Below are positions 55,380 through 64,000 of a stretch of DNA of 64,000 bases, piece by piece. The stretch is taken from the NCBI GenBank assembly GCA_026391455.1, contig JAPLEH010000023.1, positions 100,907-164,906 of the forward strand, in the 5' to 3' direction. The stretch's first letter is position 1. Each line of letters starts with the position of its first letter. The notes under the pieces were generated by a model that saw nothing but the letters and a program-made list of their open reading frames with translations, ran no database searches and was not told the DNA's origin. Source of the stretch: Bacteroidota bacterium. Lineage in GTDB: Bacteria > Bacteroidota > Bacteroidia > Chitinophagales > Chitinophagaceae. The position numbers and the translations under genes are program-made.

Positions 55380-56096
55380 TTAAAAAAAAATATCACCCGG
55401 AAGAGTAAAAGATGTTTTTGCTTTTGAACGAATATCACCATACAAATCACGTAATACTGCCTTCTTCAGTTCTTGAGTATTATTCCATAACTTATTGTCC
55501 TTTTTAGTATTCTCAGTGGTTCCTTCAATCTGTATATCAGCTAAATGAGAGCTATCTAACTCTCCTTTTCTAATTTTTGAATTTTCAGTCGGTTGAAAGT
55601 GTGAGAATCGGTTATATTTTTTTAGTAGGAAGTCTTTGCTCTTTGTAGCAAAAGCGATTTCAAATACTGGCGATTGTCTTGTTTTAGGGAAAAAATCGAA
55701 ATTACCTAAACCTATTACCCAAAAAGATATGCCAGGTTCAAGGGATGAGGGAAATCGTATAGATATCAGAGTATGATTTCTAATAGATGAGTTATCGCAT
55801 TCAAAAAAAGTACCGGGAAAGTGAGATTTAATCAGTCGTAAGAAATCAATTAAGTTTTCCTGTGTTTTGATAGAAGGAATAAGTATGCTTACAGCTTGAT
55901 TTTCTTCTAATTTGCTATAAATTGCTACTTTATCACAGATTTTTGAAATGAGTTCGTAACCAACTTCGTCTTCCATAAGAATCCTTACCCAGAAATTAGA
56001 ATCAGGGTTGAATTTTACAGACATGGCTTGTGCAAACATACAGCCCTGCTTACCGGCTTTATGCCAGTCTAATTGTTCAGATTCTGCTGGTGGCAT
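55380..56096 (-). CDS. Unrecognised protein, last in the extended hsd operon
   Basis: The 238-residue protein begins MPPAESEQLDWHKAGKQG and is soluble, with alternating helix and strand ('NFWVRILMEDEVGYELISKI', 'ISFWVIGLGNFDFFPKTRQS'). The C-terminal ~50 residues are charged. I recognise no domain. It starts 9 bp after the stop of the preceding unknown gene. The lower GC content matches the rest of this island. Confidence 0.65.
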   Translation of the reverse strand: MPPAESEQLDWHKAGKQGCMFAQAMSVKFNPDSNFWVRILMEDEVGYELISKICDKVAIYSKLEENQAVSILIPSIKTQENLIDFLRLIKSHFPGTFFECDNSSIRNHTLISIRFPSSLEPGISFWVIGLGNFDFFPKTRQSPVFEIAFATKSKDFLLKKYNRFSHFQPTENSKIRKGELDSSHLADIQIEGTTENTKKDNKLWNNTQELKKAVLRDLYGDIRSKAKTSFTLPGDIFF

Positions 56097-56105
56097 CTAG
56101 CTGAT

Positions 56106-56597
56106 TTATATATAGCTTGGTGGGAAGGGAATTTCTAAACTTGGATCAATAAAATTTGTCGCCATTACTATATCATGTTCTGCGTACTTATTATTTATGC
56201 TTCCCTCAATTAATTGGCAAACAATTTCAACTTGTTCATTTTCTTGTTGAGTATGGACCCAAACTAATATTCCTTTGCCATAAAAGTCAAATGCGAGCTC
56301 CAAATTATTTTCTGGCACAAGATTTTTCTCCAATAATAAGTTGATATAGTCAAGCACAATACTACTTACTAGTATTTGTTCACGATTCTTCCTTAAAATT
56401 GTCACCTGCTTCATTGGGTTTTCATTTTCCTCTAGTTTCGATTTATCCACCACGAAAGCAAATTTTTTTTCAAGAGCTTTGAGTTCCAAAGGAATTTCCT
56501 CTTTATTTACTTTTTTCTGCAAAACACAATTTACTTCATTTATGAGGAGGCCAAACCAATCATGTTCCTGACCTCTAGAAATTGCTGTAACATGCAT
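56106..56597 (-). CDS. Unrecognised protein in the extended hsd operon
   Basis: A 163-residue soluble protein, MHVTAISRGQEHDWFGLL at the start. It has a helical first half and a C-terminal half with strands ('LELAFDFYGKGILVWVHTQQ'). No signal peptide, membrane segment or known motif. It is 19 bp after the DUF488 gene and 9 bp before the last gene, so the two unknown proteins probably act together. Confidence 0.65.
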   Translation of the reverse strand: MHVTAISRGQEHDWFGLLINEVNCVLQKKVNKEEIPLELKALEKKFAFVVDKSKLEENENPMKQVTILRKNREQILVSSIVLDYINLLLEKNLVPENNLELAFDFYGKGILVWVHTQQENEQVEIVCQLIEGSINNKYAEHDIVMATNFIDPSLEIPFPPSYI

Positions 56598-56616
56598 AGA
56601 TGTAAATATATTTTGG

Positions 56617-57096
56617 TTATATATGATGTACTAAAGATTGTGTCTTATCTGCAATTTTGGTAGCAACTACAGTTCGATGACATTCTTGATAATTTTTCTC
56701 AAAACACATGATAGCAATATTGTTGCCTTGCGTTTCTTCAATCACTTTATCCAGAACTTCAGGCTTTGAATCAAGATGAATGGCGTACGCATCCATACTA
56801 TAATGGCCTTTAAGTTTCATTTCTTTCATTAAATAATCAGGAGTTCCCAGTTCCCTGTAGTGTAAATATTTTATTCCATTACTTTCTAAGTGTAAGGAAA
56901 GGTTTTTTTTGCAGAAATCAAGCTTTCGGCCGCCAGCCCGAATACGTGCATCAACCAGAATGCTTATTTGATTGTCCTTTAGTTGCTGTATAAAAAGGAC
57001 TATATCCTTTCCTTCATATCCGATTGTATGGATATTCCTTTTTGCCATCGTTGAAAACCCAGTTTTTGGGGGCGCAAAGATACGACCCCGTATCAT
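56617..57096 (-). CDS. DUF488 family protein
   Basis: The core is typical of DUF488: 'HTIGYEGKDIVLFIQQLKDN', LVDARIRAGGRKLDF, 'LHYRELGTPDYLMKEM' and the Cys motif 'IAIMCFEKNYQECHRTVVA'. The family's activity is not established. ATG 57096 overlaps the previous stop as ATGA and gives 159 residues. ATG 57048 (MAKRNIHTIGYEG) gives 143 and a more usual N-terminus. It is the third added gene after hsdS. Confidence 0.85.
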   Translation of the reverse strand: MIRGRIFAPPKTGFSTMAKRNIHTIGYEGKDIVLFIQQLKDNQISILVDARIRAGGRKLDFCKKNLSLHLESNGIKYLHYRELGTPDYLMKEMKLKGHYSMDAYAIHLDSKPEVLDKVIEETQGNNIAIMCFEKNYQECHRTVVATKIADKTQSLVHHI

Positions 57097-57629
57097 AAAT
57101 ATAAGGATTTTAAAGAAGTTTTTACTCTTTTTTTTCGATTTCCTTTTATTGTAACGTATTTTAAATCAAATTGTTGCAAAAAATCTACTATTTGTTTGTC
57201 TACGGCGAGTCGGTATTTTTCGTCAGATGACCGGGATCCGTCTTGAGTTAGACCAAATTCCACGGGTATATAAAAGTACATATCAAACCTGCTTTTTTCC
57301 ATCAGCCAGACTTCATGAATGAGGTCCAAATATGCAGACCGGATTGATGGTGACTGATCAACCGTTATATAGCTGAGTAAGTCTAAAAGTGACCGATCAG
57401 AAATAATTAGTTTGCCTTTTGCATTCCGTTCCAGTTCTAGATAAGATTTCATATAATGGACAATTCCATACTCGGTAAGGGGGGTTATTTTAAACCCTTT
57501 CTTTATCAAATCTCTTGCAACTTCATTTATTAAAGTCACCTTCTTCCCCTCATTTTGAAAATGTGCAATAAGATCGTTTATAAAAGTTGTTTTACCCACA
57601 CTGTGAGTGCCAGTAACCGCAATTCTCAT
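57093..57629 (-). CDS. P-loop kinase-like ATPase (AAA_28 type)
   Basis: The 178-residue protein starts with a Walker A 'MRIAVTGTHSVGKTTFINDL', has NEVARDLIKKG and the Walker B-like 'KLIISDRSLLDLLSYITVDQ', as in AAA_28 proteins and in the kinase domain of NadR. It probably phosphorylates a nucleoside or similar small molecule. Its ATG overlaps the end of the guanylate kinase-like gene by 4 bp. Confidence 0.82.
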   Translation of the reverse strand: MRIAVTGTHSVGKTTFINDLIAHFQNEGKKVTLINEVARDLIKKGFKITPLTEYGIVHYMKSYLELERNAKGKLIISDRSLLDLLSYITVDQSPSIRSAYLDLIHEVWLMEKSRFDMYFYIPVEFGLTQDGSRSSDEKYRLAVDKQIVDFLQQFDLKYVTIKGNRKKRVKTSLKSLYL

Positions 57630-58186
57630 ATATATCTGTTTATAAGTTGCTTTAATTGATTTAGACCAAAATCGATATCGTTATGCTTAACTATAATTTT
57701 CTCTTTACAATATGCAGCGGACTTGGCTTCAACTTCTAATTCTCTGATTCGATGTTCAGCCTTATTTCCATCACGATGGACTAAACGGATAATAAGGTCG
57801 TCAAAACTTTCCGGAGAGAGATAAACCGGAATTAAAAAGTCTGCCAGTTGCGTAGTTTGTAAATGCAGCAGGCCTTTTACAGCTACTTCTTTTACAAATG
57901 AATAACCTGCTTTTAGGTCTGATAGCAACGGCTCTTTAGTAATACCATAAAAACTGCCTCCGTGAGGTTGATCTGTTTCAAGAAACGCCCCACCTTTATC
58001 CATTTCAACAAATTTTTCTAACGTAACGAAATAGTATTGGAGACCTTCAATCTCATGTTCCCGCTTTGACCTTGTTGTGAATGACGGCTGGTATTTAATT
58101 GTCGGCATATCTTGTAAGAGCCTTCTTATCAAGGTTGTTTTGCCCACGCCGGAGGCGCCTAACAGTAAGAAAAATTTAGCTCCCAT
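57626..58186 (-). CDS. Guanylate kinase-like protein
   Basis: Starting at ATG 58186 the protein has 186 residues; ATG 58228 would overlap hsdS by 26 bp. The P-loop is 'FFLLLGASGVGKTTLIRR'. The nucleotide-site elements 'YQPSFTTRSKREHEIEGLQY' and 'FLETDQPHGGSFYGIT' match guanylate kinase (S-TTR, YG-T). The lid and C-terminal part are divergent and short. A housekeeping role is unlikely, since it lies 16 bp after hsdS in a restriction operon. PhnN-like ribose bisphosphate kinase is the alternative. Confidence 0.8.
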   Translation of the reverse strand: MGAKFFLLLGASGVGKTTLIRRLLQDMPTIKYQPSFTTRSKREHEIEGLQYYFVTLEKFVEMDKGGAFLETDQPHGGSFYGITKEPLLSDLKAGYSFVKEVAVKGLLHLQTTQLADFLIPVYLSPESFDDLIIRLVHRDGNKAEHRIRELEVEAKSAAYCKEKIIVKHNDIDFGLNQLKQLINRYI

Positions 58187-58202
58187 GAATTTCCCTTTTT
58201 TA

Positions 58203-59507
58203 CTAATAGTTTTCTTCAGCCGCCCCACTCAAAATCCCCTCTATCTGCTCTGACACGTCCCCCACTGTTACCTGCCCATTCATGAGCATGGGCAACAGCC
58301 ACTCCCGAAGAGACGCGAGTTCTTGATTTTGCAACAAATTCTTTTGACGTTTTGCCTCAAAAACGGCTACTTTTTCCTGAAATAGGTTTAAGACAGTTTT
58401 CTCAGGTTTTACAATATAATAATTTGAAACAAGAGTGTCAAAGAGCAGGTTTTTTATCCCACTAGTTTTACCTTCAAATCCAAAAAATACGCCGTGGTCA
58501 TATGCTTTATACCAGGAATAGATAAAGTAGAAGAAAAAATTTGGTTGCTTAAGGGAAATAGCCTTACAAAAGTTAGAACATATTAAAGGATTTTCAAATC
58601 GATTAAGCACTTCTTCTGATATATAAGCGAGACGACCTGTGGATTGAACCGGGCTTCCACCTGAAATTTCAATTACTAAATCCCCTGCACTTAAAATTTT
58701 TCCTTCGTTTTTTTCTAAAATATATCGCGTAGGGGTCTTTAGTTCACCTTTACCGGAAATACCATTTATATCTGTACCTCTTATGCATTCTACTTTAGTA
58801 GTATATTTGCCTTCGGATTCTTCTTTTCCCCAATCACCATTTTTATCTGAAGCAATAAAGTCTTGCAGTGATTTTACCTCCCACCCCTCAGGCACCTCTC
58901 TTTGCAACTCCTCATTCCAGACCATTTTACCACCGCTGCTTTTATAGGGCCTGGCTTTTGCATCCGGAAAATCAAACTGTACAAACCAGTAATCATAAAT
59001 GGTCTTGGCCATTTGCTCCAACACACCATTAATTTTATTGTTGAATTCTATTTTTTCGTCGAGGGCAGAGAGAACGGATGCGATTTTTTGTTGTATAAAA
59101 AGAGGAGGAACTGAAATTGTTCTATTTGAAATTTCGGGAATTGTTAATTGTGGTTGAGCTGATCCAATTCCAGATTGGCGATTTAGTTTTAAATTATAAA
59201 AAAGAAAATTTACATCTATTTTTTCTTTATACGGAATTAATGAAATTAATCTAACTATCGGCAAAAACGGCTCTTTTCTAAGAGCGGTGAACCCTATTTT
59301 TGAACCTCTCGCAGAAATTGTGACTGCTGGCTCAGTTACTTTAGGAATATCAGTATAACCATATAAACCATTTTCTTTTTCCCCATTCGAGAATACTGGT
59401 ATCTTGAGAAAATTTGTTTTTTGTGTTGAATAAGAATCCGGCATATCTCCACCTGCCAAAATAGTTGCTAATTCGCTTAATTTATATGTTTTAAATGCCT
59501 TATTCAT
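58203..59507 (-). CDS. hsdS: Type I restriction-modification specificity subunit
   Basis: The 434-residue protein has two target recognition domains ('YKLSELATILAGGDMPDSYS', first; 'WEVKSLQDFIASDKNGDWGK', second) and two conserved helices: 'IQQKIASVLSALDEKIEFNN' and QEKVAVFEAKRQKNLLQN. The second half ends with 'SLREWLLPMLMNGQVTVGD', usual for HsdS. It sets the DNA site for methylation and cleavage. It overlaps hsdM by 8 bp. Confidence 0.95.
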   Translation of the reverse strand: MNKAFKTYKLSELATILAGGDMPDSYSTQKTNFLKIPVFSNGEKENGLYGYTDIPKVTEPAVTISARGSKIGFTALRKEPFLPIVRLISLIPYKEKIDVNFLFYNLKLNRQSGIGSAQPQLTIPEISNRTISVPPLFIQQKIASVLSALDEKIEFNNKINGVLEQMAKTIYDYWFVQFDFPDAKARPYKSSGGKMVWNEELQREVPEGWEVKSLQDFIASDKNGDWGKEESEGKYTTKVECIRGTDINGISGKGELKTPTRYILEKNEGKILSAGDLVIEISGGSPVQSTGRLAYISEEVLNRFENPLICSNFCKAISLKQPNFFFYFIYSWYKAYDHGVFFGFEGKTSGIKNLLFDTLVSNYYIVKPEKTVLNLFQEKVAVFEAKRQKNLLQNQELASLREWLLPMLMNGQVTVGDVSEQIEGILSGAAEENY

Positions 59508-61116
59508 ACTTTAAATCTTTCAACAGCCCGAAAATCCGTTTGTCCAAAACAGTACTTTCTTTAAAATATTGTTGCAGCTTGCTTTGATAGTCACTTAGTT
59601 TTGCTGCAAATTCTTCCGCTGTTATATCCAAATATTCAATCTTTATTTCAAAATATTGTCCTGCACTAAAGCTGTAGTTTTTGCTACGTATATCATCTGC
59701 ACTAATGACTACGCAAAAATTATCCACCGCTTTCTTTTTATTCATGGCATCAATAATACGTTTCTCTTCGGCGGAGGTTAATACGGTGCGCTGGTTTTTT
59801 CCGTCTTTAATAGTTTCGCCCAGTTTGGTTGCATCCACCAGTACAATCCTGTTGTCATCAGCCTGCTTATCTATAAAAAGTACACTAACGTTGGTACCAG
59901 TGCTGGCAAAAATATTAATGGGCATGCTTACAACTCCGCGCAGCCAGCCCCGCTCCACTATTTGCTCCCGTATACTTTTTTCTATACCGCTTTGCGCTGT
60001 TATAAAGCCGGTGGGCACCACCACAGCTGCTTTACCCGTTTTACTCAGACTATACATAATATGCTGAATAAATAACAGGTAAATGGCCATACTCCCTTTC
60101 TTATTGCCTGGCACTTTGGGTATGCCGGCAAAAAAACGTTCTTTAAAACTATCTTTTACCAGATCGTCTCGAAAATCGCTGAAGTCGAGCTTAAAAGGCG
60201 GGTTGCTTACGATGTAATCGAACTTTTGCTTCAGATAGTAGGGTTCAGAAATGGTGTTAGTTTTAATAATATTGGGGATGCTATGGCTAAGGTTGTTCAA
60301 TATCAAGTTTAGCCGCAGCATATTACTGGACTTTTGGGAAATATCTTCACTGTAAATACTGCAATTTTCCTCGCCTATGGCATGGGCCAGATTCATCAAT
60401 AAAGTTCCCGACCCCGCACTAGGGTCATAGCAGGTTACCTGCTTTACAGGTGCAGGCACCATAATGGCCGCCATAATTCTGGCTACTGCATGGGGCGTGT
60501 AATATTCAGCATATTTACCGCCGCTGTCGGTATTGTAGTCTTTAATTAGATATTCAAAAATGGTAGCAAAAAAATCATACTTCTCGGTAAACATATCTTC
60601 AAAGCTGAATTCAAAGAGTTTATTTACTAAGGCTTTACAGAAAGCGTCACGCTGAGAGGAGTCTGAAATAAATTGGCTCAACTCATCAAACATTTTGTCT
60701 TTGGCCCCACTGGCAGATTTTACAGAGAATATTTCTGTATTGTTGATGCTGATGCTGCGTAATGTATTATCAAACAAAACGGCAAAATCATTTTCATTTT
60801 GTTTGTTATACAGATTGCTGATCATTTCATGGGGGTACAGCTTCGGAACATTTGGGCCTATTTTAGCCAGCAGAAAGGAATAATCGTCTGCTTTCATTTT
60901 CTCAATGGCTTGCTGAAAGTTATCCGTTTTGGGCAGTGTTTTATTTTTCCTTTTGGCCTCATACCTAAACTTATCGTTCATGAATTTATACAGGAATACC
61001 TGTGTAATGATCTTGAATTCGTTGCCATCGTTACCCAGGCCATAATTGGCACATACCGCTTTCAGGTTAACAATCAGCGATTTGGTTTGTGCGATAAAAT
61101 TAATGTCTTTTGTCAT
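59500..61116 (-). CDS. hsdM: Type I restriction-modification DNA methyltransferase subunit
   Basis: The 538-residue N6-adenine methyltransferase has the HsdM N-terminal helical domain ('NYGLGNDGNEFKIITQVFLY'), the SAM motif 'CYDPSAGSGTLLMNLAHA' and the catalytic NPPF in 'FDYIVSNPPFKLDFSDF'. It methylates adenine at the site chosen by HsdS. It overlaps hsdR by ATGA. The gene appears intact. Confidence 0.96.
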   Translation of the reverse strand: MTKDINFIAQTKSLIVNLKAVCANYGLGNDGNEFKIITQVFLYKFMNDKFRYEAKRKNKTLPKTDNFQQAIEKMKADDYSFLLAKIGPNVPKLYPHEMISNLYNKQNENDFAVLFDNTLRSISINNTEIFSVKSASGAKDKMFDELSQFISDSSQRDAFCKALVNKLFEFSFEDMFTEKYDFFATIFEYLIKDYNTDSGGKYAEYYTPHAVARIMAAIMVPAPVKQVTCYDPSAGSGTLLMNLAHAIGEENCSIYSEDISQKSSNMLRLNLILNNLSHSIPNIIKTNTISEPYYLKQKFDYIVSNPPFKLDFSDFRDDLVKDSFKERFFAGIPKVPGNKKGSMAIYLLFIQHIMYSLSKTGKAAVVVPTGFITAQSGIEKSIREQIVERGWLRGVVSMPINIFASTGTNVSVLFIDKQADDNRIVLVDATKLGETIKDGKNQRTVLTSAEEKRIIDAMNKKKAVDNFCVVISADDIRSKNYSFSAGQYFEIKIEYLDITAEEFAAKLSDYQSKLQQYFKESTVLDKRIFGLLKDLKYE

Positions 61117-63920
61117 GCTCTGTTTCCGTAGTACTGGTTGAGATACTCATTTACAATTAAACTATTAATAGATTTGGCCGTGGCAAAATCCATTTTTATA
61201 TTGTGGTTGTCTGTTAGTTCAGTTACCAGCAACTGCAATAAAAAGTCCCCAAAATACGATTCATTTTCCATAATACGGCTATTGTGTATTAACTGTTCGT
61301 CTGTAGCTTGTTTAATACTTTGAAGGGCTTCAAACAGCTGCATTTCTTTTGCTGTAAGAGTTCCTTTTTCTAAAAGACGCTTGTGTATACGAACATATTT
61401 TTCGTCCTGTTCGTATTTGGCTTTCAAAAGATTGTTTTTCCGGTTCAGCTCCTTAGCTTTATCAAATATCGCCCTCAGCAGGATGATATTCTCTTTCATT
61501 TGCTCCTGCGACACTTCATCAAGATTTTTCTTTTTAAAAATGCGTTCCAGTTCATCTTTTAAGGAAATGAACTGTTGGTCTTTTTCATCAAAATTATTCA
61601 TCAGCTCCTCCCGGGTACGCCTCAACTCATTTTTAAGTTCATCCGCAATTACCAGTTCGGTTTCTGACACTTTGGTAAACATGAAAATTATATCTTCAAG
61701 CGCTGTATTTAGCAGGCTGGTTGTATCGGTATCGTTTTGCAAAGCCTCCAGCTGGTTTAGTTTATCTATCTGTGCCTGCGTAACATTCAACAACTGGTTT
61801 AGTTTATAAAAGTCAAGCTTATTCAACATCTCTTCAAAACCCTGCAGTCGTATGATATTTTTTAATTCTTTGGCGCTGGTCAGAGCTTTCAGCAGATCGA
61901 TCAGAAGGGCTTTTTCTTTAATCTCAGCTATTTGCTGATTAAAAATTTCTGCGTTACCAGTATCGTAGTGAAAAAGAGTTTCCTTGATACTTTCAATGTC
62001 TGCTTTTATTTCTTCTTCGGACTTGAAGAGCTTGTTGTAACTTTCCATTTCATCACCCAGCTCAGCCTGTAGCTCATCAAAATACATTTGATTGGTACGA
62101 TCAAAGGCGGAAGTTATGTCGGCAAAATCCACTACATATCCAAAGCGGTATAGTTTATATGGCCTGTTTACTCGTGTTAGTGTTTGCAACAAGTTATGGT
62201 CATGTATCACCCGGGTGAGATACAATTTTTTGAGCCGTTTTGAATCAAATCCGGTAAGCAGCATATTGAATACAAACAGGATGTCGATTTTCCCTTTTTT
62301 ATAAGCATCAATCAAATCCTTTCGAATATCCTTATCATTTACATCATGCAAAATAATGGCTGCAGTTAGGGGTTTGCCAAGGCTTTGATAGGGTGCCGCA
62401 TCTTCTGCAGCCATGGAGAGGTTAGCCACATCTGTTTCTTGCTTACCAAATTTTTCTTCAAATGCTTCAAATAATGCCTTTGCCTGCTCGGCTGAGTCGC
62501 ACACCACCATACCACCAAGGGTAATATCCGCTTCAGCCCTACGGAATTTTTTCAGGTCATCCACAATATATTCCAGCAGCGGCTCCACATATTTTGGATG
62601 GGCATATACCAATTTTTTTGCGATATCCCCCTGAAGTACTTTAATCTGCTCCAGTATTTCCTTCATCTGCATTTTGTATTTGGTATCAATACCCTCCCGT
62701 ATCAGGCGAAGAGTATAACCGTCTGCAATGGAGCGATTATAATAGTATTTATGGATATAATCACCAAACAAAACTTTTGTATCAAATTCTTTTACCACCT
62801 GTTTCAACAGCGGTGTACCCGTTAAAGCTATTTTGATTGCCTGTTTATCTGAATTAATAAGGTTGGCCAGGTAATTGCCTTTCGGATTATATGAGCGGTG
62901 TGCCTCATCCAAAAAATAAATACGTTGTATGTTTATATCATATTGCAGGTCTGTACTTACCACGGCTTCCTCACTGAATTTTTGGATATTGATCACAGAT
63001 ATCTCTGCCTCACCGCTGTCATTATGTACAGCAGCAAATGATTGCAGTTCTTTTACAAAATCAGCTTTTGAGTTCACCATTTTTACTTTTAGTCCGCGGT
63101 TTGCAAATTCGGTGGATGCCTGTATAGCAAGATCGAGCCTGTCAACCACAAAGTAAAATTTGGGGACCGTGTTTTTTCTTTGGTAATAGTCAGTAAGAAA
63201 TTTTACATTATAAAAGGCAAGTGCTGTTTTACCAGAACCTTGTGTATGCCAGATAATCCCTTTCCGGAATCCGTCTTCCAGCCTTGTTTGAATGGCTTTA
63301 GTGGCAAACATCTGCGGGTAGCGCATAATATGTTTCTGAATATGCCTGTAGCCATTGTTCTCATCTTCCACATAAGCAATGGCATAATTCAAAATAAAAG
63401 CCAGCCGTTCTTTACTTAGAAGTGAAGAAAGCATCCTGTTAGTGGGGGTGTGATAATGCTTATTAGTTTTAAACTCAGGTGAATGTTTCAGTACCTCAAC
63501 ATTATTGTCTTTCAGAATGACATTTTCGGTTTCCTCATTTTCATCATTCAGTAATGTTGTTAGATTTAGGTTTTCTTCCTCTCTGAAATAATTGAAATGC
63601 AGATCACTGTAAGCGGATGTTGCATAATATGCACCCTGTACCGGCTCAATCACTCCGTCTTCGTACTCCATATTATTGGAAAATATCATCAATTGTGTGA
63701 TATTGGCAAATCTTTTGAACTTCCTGTTCTGATACCTGCGGTTGATGCGGTCTCTTTCAGCCAGCACTCCATCTTTGTTGTTTGGTTTTTTTACCTCTAC
63801 AAAAACCAAAGGCATGCCATTGATCAAAATGGTAATATCCGGCCTGAACTCCTCTTCACTGTAGATTCCTGTCCATGTTGACCCACCGTTCCTGCGCAAG
63901 CTGACCCACCATTCTTGCAT
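61113..63920 (-). CDS. hsdR: Type I restriction endonuclease subunit, 5' end replaced by an IS end
   Basis: The reading frame covers 935 codons. From about residue 21 it is normal HsdR: the nuclease site 'FRPDITILINGMPLVFVEVK' (Asp28, Glu42-x-Lys44), Walker A 'GIIWHTQGSGKTALAF', DEAHRS, TGTPLL and the helicase C-domain 'NMLLTGFDSKRLKKLYLTRV', then a helical C-terminus. The first ~20 codons read through repeats of the type TGTTGACCCACC and are not HsdR. The natural N-terminus before FRPDI is lost, along with the native promoter. Endonuclease function is doubtful; the motor part is intact. Confidence 0.9.
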   Translation of the reverse strand: MQEWWVSLRRNGGSTWTGIYSEEEFRPDITILINGMPLVFVEVKKPNNKDGVLAERDRINRRYQNRKFKRFANITQLMIFSNNMEYEDGVIEPVQGAYYATSAYSDLHFNYFREEENLNLTTLLNDENEETENVILKDNNVEVLKHSPEFKTNKHYHTPTNRMLSSLLSKERLAFILNYAIAYVEDENNGYRHIQKHIMRYPQMFATKAIQTRLEDGFRKGIIWHTQGSGKTALAFYNVKFLTDYYQRKNTVPKFYFVVDRLDLAIQASTEFANRGLKVKMVNSKADFVKELQSFAAVHNDSGEAEISVINIQKFSEEAVVSTDLQYDINIQRIYFLDEAHRSYNPKGNYLANLINSDKQAIKIALTGTPLLKQVVKEFDTKVLFGDYIHKYYYNRSIADGYTLRLIREGIDTKYKMQMKEILEQIKVLQGDIAKKLVYAHPKYVEPLLEYIVDDLKKFRRAEADITLGGMVVCDSAEQAKALFEAFEEKFGKQETDVANLSMAAEDAAPYQSLGKPLTAAIILHDVNDKDIRKDLIDAYKKGKIDILFVFNMLLTGFDSKRLKKLYLTRVIHDHNLLQTLTRVNRPYKLYRFGYVVDFADITSAFDRTNQMYFDELQAELGDEMESYNKLFKSEEEIKADIESIKETLFHYDTGNAEIFNQQIAEIKEKALLIDLLKALTSAKELKNIIRLQGFEEMLNKLDFYKLNQLLNVTQAQIDKLNQLEALQNDTDTTSLLNTALEDIIFMFTKVSETELVIADELKNELRRTREELMNNFDEKDQQFISLKDELERIFKKKNLDEVSQEQMKENIILLRAIFDKAKELNRKNNLLKAKYEQDEKYVRIHKRLLEKGTLTAKEMQLFEALQSIKQATDEQLIHNSRIMENESYFGDFLLQLLVTELTDNHNIKMDFATAKSINSLIVNEYLNQYYGNRA

Positions 63921-64000
63921 GTTGACCCACCCCCTTGGTTTTGTGTTTGCATGATTTTGCAGGCGATATTCCTGTATGTTGACCCACCCCGTCCAGAGTA
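63861..64000. mobile_element. Terminus of a probable IS21-family insertion sequence
   Basis: Four copies of TGTTGACCCACC (one degenerate, AGCTGACCCACC) start at 63876, 63899, 63920 and 63977, each preceded by ATTCCTG-like bases. Multiple internal repeats at the ends are a property of IS21-family elements. The host-like hsdR sequence stops near 63860 at TGTAGATTCCTG. The istA/istB genes would be beyond the right window edge. Confidence 0.7.

Overview
The window reads as chromosomal DNA from a member of the Bacteroidota, most likely the family Chitinophagaceae. This rests on several signs: T9SS type A and type B sorting domains, SprB repeats, a TonB-dependent receptor with a carboxypeptidase-like N-terminal domain, 6-bladed propeller proteins, promoters of the TAnnTTTG type, and little Shine-Dalgarno signal. 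No tRNA, rRNA or CRISPR array was found. The species assignment is inference.

Layout. 1-3290: a TetR-controlled RND efflux operon on the minus strand (tetR, TolC-type protein, adaptor; the pump itself would lie outside the window). 3367-15185: mainly core genes on the plus strand (DUF502 membrane protein, zinc-dependent phospholipase C-like protein, a 1480-residue secreted propeller/Ig protein, serC, DUF1015, a TPR protein, a long-chain acyl-CoA synthetase). 15368-16966: an ECF sigma factor with a membrane protein and a periplasmic LTXXQ-type protein. 17233-26181: a surface-protein locus with a type B sorting-domain protein, a three-repeat protein and a 2059-residue protein carrying 16 SprB-like repeats. 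26896-29001: a small secreted protein and a secreted metalloprotease, followed by three tandem copies of a ~200-bp element with RNA-like structure. 30019-31710: a lone LuxR-type HTH protein and a lone degenerate receiver protein around a gene-free stretch with strong terminators. 31930-35150: katG and oxyR, divergent. 35255-42572: a locus with a LuxR regulator, a small secreted two-cysteine peptide, two propeller-like proteins, a MauE-like membrane protein and a TonB-dependent receptor. 43144-50592: a lysine-rich mini-protein, then a stress/redox operon on the minus strand (semialdehyde dehydrogenase, cupin, NTF2-like lipoprotein, D-lactate dehydrogenase family, ene-reductase, CbpA/CbpM, two small proteins, universal stress protein).

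50880-64000 is accessory DNA. It holds a decayed serine recombinase, an AbiE toxin-antitoxin pair with duplicated operators, a RhuM pseudogene, an XRE regulator, and a type I restriction-modification operon. That operon continues without a break into two P-loop kinases, a DUF488 protein and two unrecognised proteins. The hsdR end is cut by what looks like the terminus of an IS21-family element running off the window. The extended hsd operon and the secreted-peptide locus are the best candidates for undescribed systems. The IS insertion suggests that restriction may be lost while the downstream genes persist.
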